NCBI GenBank assembly: GCA_012510755.1
Contig: JAAZHL010000227.1
Location: forward strand, 1-9,767
DNA length: 9,767 nucleotides
DNA from: Leucobacter sp.
Lineage (GTDB): Bacteria > Actinomycetota > Actinomycetes > Actinomycetales > Microbacteriaceae
Direction of reading: 5' to 3'
The position numbers were made by a program, and so were the translations under genes. Below the pieces are notes generated by a model. The model was not told the DNA's origin and ran no database searches. It saw only the letters and a list, made by a program, of their open reading frames with translations. This document shows positions 6,431 to 9,767 of this stretch, one piece after another. Positions within the stretch are counted from its first letter, which is position 1; each line of letters opens with the position of its first letter.

Positions 6431-7591
6431 ATGAGTGACGAGCAGCAGCCCTCCCCCATCACAAGTTCAGCACCCCCAGCACAGGTGCCGTCACCTCAGA
6501 CCCCGCAGGGGTGGGTTGCGGTGCCGCCGCCCCACCCGCACCCTGCCGGGCAACAACGCCCAGCCGGCAGCGGGCTCGCCATTGCCGCGATGGCACTCGG
6601 TCTGATCGCGCTGCTCAGCGCGGTGGTGGCAGCGTTCTATTTCGGCTCACTGGTCGTGTTGGGCGGTGCACTCGGATGTGTCGCCATCATCGTGGCGATT
6701 GTCGCGCTGGTGCGGCGTAGTCAGCCGTGGGCTGCGAGTCTGACCGGGCTGATTGCGGGCGCGATCGCCATGCTCGTCGCGATCATCGTTGGCGCGTTGA
6801 GCGTCGTCGCAGTCACCACTAATCTGCTTGGTTCAGGCAACACAACTGAGGGCGGCAATGACGGCCAGGTTGAAGAGTGGACACCCGACACCCCGTCAGA
6901 CACGCTCATCGAATGGCCTGCGAACATGGCGAGCGGTGGCATCGTCTTTGCAGCACACGGGGATCAGCCGATGCCTCTGCAGTCGGCTCCGCTGCAGCCC
7001 GGCACCGCACCACAACCGCACGAGGTCGTTCGTGGCGATGGCGCAACAGACATCTTGATCTATGTTGACTACCGGTGCCCACACTGCTCGACATTTGAGC
7101 AGGCAAACAGCGAACTGCTTACGCAAGCGATCGCAGATGGTGCGACCGTCGAGGTGGTGACACTAAGCTTTCTCGACCGCGCCAGCGAAGGCACTTACTA
7201 TTCATCGCGCGCTGCGGCAGCAGTGGCCTGCATCGTCGACCTCCAGCCTGAGTCGGCATGGGCCGCCCACACCGCACTGCTTTCGCCAGCGGTGCAGCCG
7301 GGCGGTGGGCCAGGGCTCAGTAATGAAGAACTCGTCGCGGTGCTTGATGACGCGGCGGGGGGCCTCAGCCCAGCGGCGGCAGACTGCATCACCACGGAGC
7401 GGTTCGTCACGTTCACCCAGGCACTGAACTCGTGGGTGTTCGCGAACACGGTGCCCAATGCTAATCAGGCTGGGCTGCGAGTTGAGGGCACCCCGCTGGT
7501 GTTGGTGAACGGTGATGCCTATGTTGGCGAGCCGAGCGACGGTCAGGCCTTTGCAAACTTCCTCGCACAGCAGATGGGGTCTGACAACTGA
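6431..7591 (+). CDS. Membrane-anchored DsbA-like thioredoxin-fold protein
   Basis: The 386-residue protein has three parts. Residues 1-45 are a proline-rich, probably cytoplasmic tail. Residues about 48-69, 72-94 and 101-129 are three hydrophobic helices resembling the DUF4190-type membrane segments of actinobacterial proteins. After an acidic linker (about 135-200), residues 205-386 form a DsbA-like thioredoxin fold with active site CPHC (Cys216, Cys219) in YVDYRCPHCSTFEQ and the cis-proline motif EGTPLVLVNG with Pro355. Two more cysteines, Cys267 and Cys319, lie in the inserted helical part and could form a disulfide. Three helices with the N-terminus inside place the redox domain outside the membrane, where it would form or exchange disulfides in exported proteins. 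CPHC is typical of oxidants, but the actual activity is inferred. The TGA shares bases with the apparent start of the transporter gene, so the two are probably co-expressed. Confidence 0.88.
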   Translation: MSDEQQPSPITSSAPPAQVPSPQTPQGWVAVPPPHPHPAGQQRPAGSGLAIAAMALGLIALLSAVVAAFYFGSLVVLGGALGCVAIIVAIVALVRRSQPWAASLTGLIAGAIAMLVAIIVGALSVVAVTTNLLGSGNTTEGGNDGQVEEWTPDTPSDTLIEWPANMASGGIVFAAHGDQPMPLQSAPLQPGTAPQPHEVVRGDGATDILIYVDYRCPHCSTFEQANSELLTQAIADGATVEVVTLSFLDRASEGTYYSSRAAAAVACIVDLQPESAWAAHTALLSPAVQPGGGPGLSNEELVAVLDDAAGGLSPAAADCITTERFVTFTQALNSWVFANTVPNANQAGLRVEGTPLVLVNGDAYVGEPSDGQAFANFLAQQMGSDN

Positions 7592-8820
7592 GATCGCTGC
7601 TGCCGCACACCGGCTTCGCATACTTTCCGCTCGCGCTGCTTGCCCGAGTTCCCTACGCCATGATGGTGGTCGGGGTGCTGACTTTGGCAGTCGCCGCGCG
7701 CGGGTCTGTCGAGCTCGGCGGCCTCACCTCGGCCATGGTCGGGGCCGGGGTAGCGTGTTTTGGGCCGTTCATTGGGGCAATAGCCGACCGCTTCGGGCAA
7801 CGGTCGACGCTGCTCATCATCGGCACCGTCAATAGCGTGGCGCTCGGGGCGCTCGCGTGGATCGCTTTTAGCCCGCTGTCCGATGGGGTGATGCTCGCAG
7901 CATCATTCGTTGTGGGTGCGACCGCACCACAGATCTCGCCGCTGTCGCGCTCGCGTCTCGTCGGCGTCGTGCAAACGAAGTTGCCCCGCGAGCAGCGACC
8001 GCGCACCCTGAATGCCACACTCGCGTATGAGTCGACGGGTGACGAAGTCGTATTTGTGTTCGGGCCTGTGGTCGTGGGTTTGCTTGCCACACAGTTCGGA
8101 GCTTGGGCGCCAATCGTTGGCGCCGCCATACTTACCCTGATCTTTGTCTCGCTGTTTGCCGTGCACCGTACGAGCCCCCCTGCGCGCACCGCTGAACAGC
8201 AGCGCACCGCGCTCGCCCCTGTAACCGAGCTGTGGCGACCTGCGCTACTCATCACCGTCTTTGGCATCTTCTCTGTCGGCATGTTTTTTGGCTCGATGCT
8301 CACCTCGCTCACCGCATTCATGCAAGACCTCGGCGCACCTGAACAAGCGGGTCTGCTCTATGGTGCGATGGGAGTGACCTCGGCGCTTCTCGCGATCGGC
8401 GTGACCTGGTTCTCACCAAAGTTCACCCTGCGATACCGCTGGCTCACATTCGCTGCGTTGCTCTCGTTTGGCGGCGTCGTCTTGCAAACGGTGGCTGACA
8501 CGACCGGCATGCTGTGGGCACTCGCGTTGCTTGGTCTCGGCATTGGCCCACTGCTCGTGACACTGTACGGATTTGGGGCTGCACGCACACCACTCGGTCG
8601 CTCAGCCACAGTCATGACGATGTTGGGGTCTGGAGTGATCGTCGGCCAATCACTCGCTGCGGCGCTGACCGGCGTGGTCGCAGAGCATCTGGGCACGAAC
8701 GCCTCGCTCATGCTGCCTCTGGCTGCCGCGCTCTGCGCACTTGTCAGCGGTATCGTGAATTGGTTCGTAACCCCAGCGGGTCGTCTGACACCCTCCACTG
8801 GCCCAATCACAGTGGCTTAG
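7588..8820 (+). CDS. Major facilitator superfamily transporter, probably an exporter, with likely CTG start
   Basis: The protein is a 12-helix-type MFS transporter of about 410 residues. It has the loop 2-3 signature GAIADRFGQR (63-72, Asp67) and long hydrophobic helices throughout. Substrate cannot be inferred; drug or metabolite export is typical of the family. The first ATG (7660) would remove most of helix 1. In-frame codons upstream encode FAYFPLALLARVPYAMMVVG, which reads as a real first helix, so translation must start earlier. The frame is bounded by a TGA at 7582-7584, leaving no ATG, GTG or TTG. The most plausible start is CTG at 7588, which overlaps the TGA of the dsbA-like gene as CTGA, with a weak GGGG-containing site about 8 nt upstream. 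The CTG at 7597 or 7600 is an alternative. ATGA-type overlaps are common in actinobacteria, and CTG is a rare substitute. The function call is firm; the exact start is not. Confidence 0.85.
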   Translation: MRSLLPHTGFAYFPLALLARVPYAMMVVGVLTLAVAARGSVELGGLTSAMVGAGVACFGPFIGAIADRFGQRSTLLIIGTVNSVALGALAWIAFSPLSDGVMLAASFVVGATAPQISPLSRSRLVGVVQTKLPREQRPRTLNATLAYESTGDEVVFVFGPVVVGLLATQFGAWAPIVGAAILTLIFVSLFAVHRTSPPARTAEQQRTALAPVTELWRPALLITVFGIFSVGMFFGSMLTSLTAFMQDLGAPEQAGLLYGAMGVTSALLAIGVTWFSPKFTLRYRWLTFAALLSFGGVVLQTVADTTGMLWALALLGLGIGPLLVTLYGFGAARTPLGRSATVMTMLGSGVIVGQSLAAALTGVVAEHLGTNASLMLPLAAALCALVSGIVNWFVTPAGRLTPSTGPITVA

Positions 8821-8864
8821 CGGCGCACCATCGCATGTCGGCGGCGTATCGACCGCTTCGCTGT

Positions 8865-8891
8865 GGGCGCAACCCGATCTCAGCCGCGCCC
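8865..8891 (+). terminator. Weak hairpin between the transporter and the desulfurase gene
   Basis: GGGCGC (8865-8870) pairs perfectly with GCGCCC (8886-8891) around a 15-nt loop, 45 nt past the transporter stop. It lacks a T-tract. It could end the dsbA-like/transporter transcript, but it also abuts the desulfurase promoter region. Low confidence. Confidence 0.25.
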
Positions 8892-8903
8892 AGGGCAAAG
8901 TGA

Positions 8904-8909
8904 AAGAAT
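8904..8909 (+). promoter_or_regulatory. Candidate -10 element of the cysteine desulfurase gene
   Basis: AAGAAT ends 6 nt before the ATG at 8916, and the surrounding AGAATAGA also occurs before the dsbA-like gene. No Shine-Dalgarno match is well placed, so the gene may be leaderless. The -35 region shows no consensus. Confidence 0.35.
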
Positions 8910-8915
8910 AGAAGC

Positions 8916-9767
8916 ATGTCCGCCGCATTGACCACCGCTGAGGTGTTTCGCCTTCGAGCCGAGTTTCCCTACTTTGCGAATCTTCCGCAGTCTGAGGGTA
9001 TGCCGGTTGCCTACCTCGACTCCGCGGCGACGTCACAGCGACCACTTCGCGTCCTCGACATCGAGCGATCATTTCTCGAACGCGATTACGCGGCCGTGCA
9101 CCGCGGCACGAGCCAGGCAGTCGGTAGCGCGACCGAAAGGTTCGAGACGGCACGAGCGACAGTGGCAAATTTTGTTGGGGCCGCAAAGCCCGAGCAGATC
9201 GTGTGGGCTGCAGGAGCTACCGATGCGCTCAACATGATCGCATTGGGCATCGGCGAGGTCAATGCAGGTCTCGGTCTAGGCAATTCGAGCAAGTATGAGC
9301 TCGGCCCCGGCGATGAGATCCTCGTCACAGAAGCTGAGCATCACGCAAACCTGATTCCCTGGCAACGTCTCGCAAAGAAGACGGGCGCAAGCCTCACATA
9401 CATTCCCGTTGACGAATATGGCACGTGGTCACTCGACGCCGCTCGCGCGGCAATAAATAGCCGCACTCGCATATTTGCGTTCGGGCACGTGTCAAATGTG
9501 ACAGGTATGGTGGCTCCGGTCGCCGATCTCGTCGCCCTTGCGCAGGCAGTGGGGGCGATCACCGTGCTCGATGCGTGCCAATCAGTGCCTCACATACCCG
9601 TCAATTTCACCGAGCTCGGCGTCGACTTCGCAGTCTTCTCAAGCCACAAGGCGCTCTGCCCGAACGGAATCGGGGTGCTCTATGGGACCGACGAGACGCT
9701 TGAAGCGATTCCCCAGGCCCGCACAGGTGGTAGCGCGATCACCAAGGTCACGATGCAAAACGCAGAA
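8916..9767 (+). CDS. SufS-like cysteine desulfurase, C-terminus cut off by window edge
   Basis: This is a class V aminotransferase-fold, PLP-dependent cysteine desulfurase that would release sulfur from cysteine for Fe-S cluster assembly. The frame is open to the window end (284 of an expected 410 or more residues). Visible motifs are YLDSAATSQRP (33-43), YAAVHRGTSQAVG (58-70), GATDALN (100-106), TEAEHHANLIPWQ (138-150) with the cofactor-stacking His, HVSNVTG (191-197), the PLP-binding Asp219 in DACQSVPHIPVN, and Lys245 in SSHKAL. The catalytic cysteine should lie beyond the edge. Several positions differ from textbook SufS: DACQS for DGAQA, HKALCPNG for HKMxGPTG, and about ten extra residues near 115-130. 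It could therefore be a CsdA-like or second desulfurase. No other suf gene precedes it, so it may start its own unit. Confidence 0.9.
   Translation, partial: MSAALTTAEVFRLRAEFPYFANLPQSEGMPVAYLDSAATSQRPLRVLDIERSFLERDYAAVHRGTSQAVGSATERFETARATVANFVGAAKPEQIVWAAGATDALNMIALGIGEVNAGLGLGNSSKYELGPGDEILVTEAEHHANLIPWQRLAKKTGASLTYIPVDEYGTWSLDAARAAINSRTRIFAFGHVSNVTGMVAPVADLVALAQAVGAITVLDACQSVPHIPVNFTELGVDFAVFSSHKALCPNGIGVLYGTDETLEAIPQARTGGSAITKVTMQNAE

Noticed and set aside
7653..8321. 222-codon minus-strand open frame
   Set aside because: It is antisense to the MFS transporter and its composition mirrors that gene, with no ribosome binding site or domain.

Overview
The window looks like ordinary chromosomal DNA from a GC-rich (roughly 60% by eye) actinomycete. 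The best guess is Microbacteriaceae or a close relative. The reasons are the GC-rich third codon positions, the GTG and TTG starts, several genes without a Shine-Dalgarno site but with a -10-like hexamer just before the ATG, a proline-rich membrane-anchored DsbA-like protein, a two-domain FKBP lipoprotein and a tandem glycine riboswitch before gcvP. The family assignment is inference. No mobile element, CRISPR array, tRNA, rRNA or phage gene is visible.

Left half, minus strand (read right to left from 6282 to 1): rsmI (16S rRNA 2'-O-methyltransferase) overlaps a small four-helix membrane protein gene. Next comes a separately promoted FKBP-type lipoprotein gene, followed by a nested hairpin that probably ends its transcript. 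After that come dxr (second step of the non-mevalonate isoprenoid pathway) and a 328-bp leader carrying a tandem glycine riboswitch. The leader controls gcvP (glycine decarboxylase P-protein), which starts with TTG and runs off the left edge with about 780 of roughly 950 residues present.

Right half, plus strand (6431 to the end): rsmI is divergent from a gene for a three-helix protein with an extracytoplasmic DsbA-like domain (CPHC). That gene overlaps a major facilitator transporter gene, apparently through a CTG start sharing bases with the upstream TGA. A SufS-like cysteine desulfurase follows and is cut off by the right edge before its catalytic cysteine. The 148-bp rsmI/dsbA divergent region holds two inverted repeats, one of them over the expected -35 region.

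Functionally this is a patchwork of housekeeping genes: one-carbon/glycine metabolism, isoprenoid synthesis, ribosome modification, Fe-S sulfur supply and envelope protein folding. I found no clearly new multi-gene system. The points most worth checking are the glycine riboswitch expression platform, the CTG start and 4-nt overlap of the transporter, the repeated leaderless-promoter signature, the inverted repeats in the divergent region, and the unrecognised membrane protein with charged residues inside its helices.
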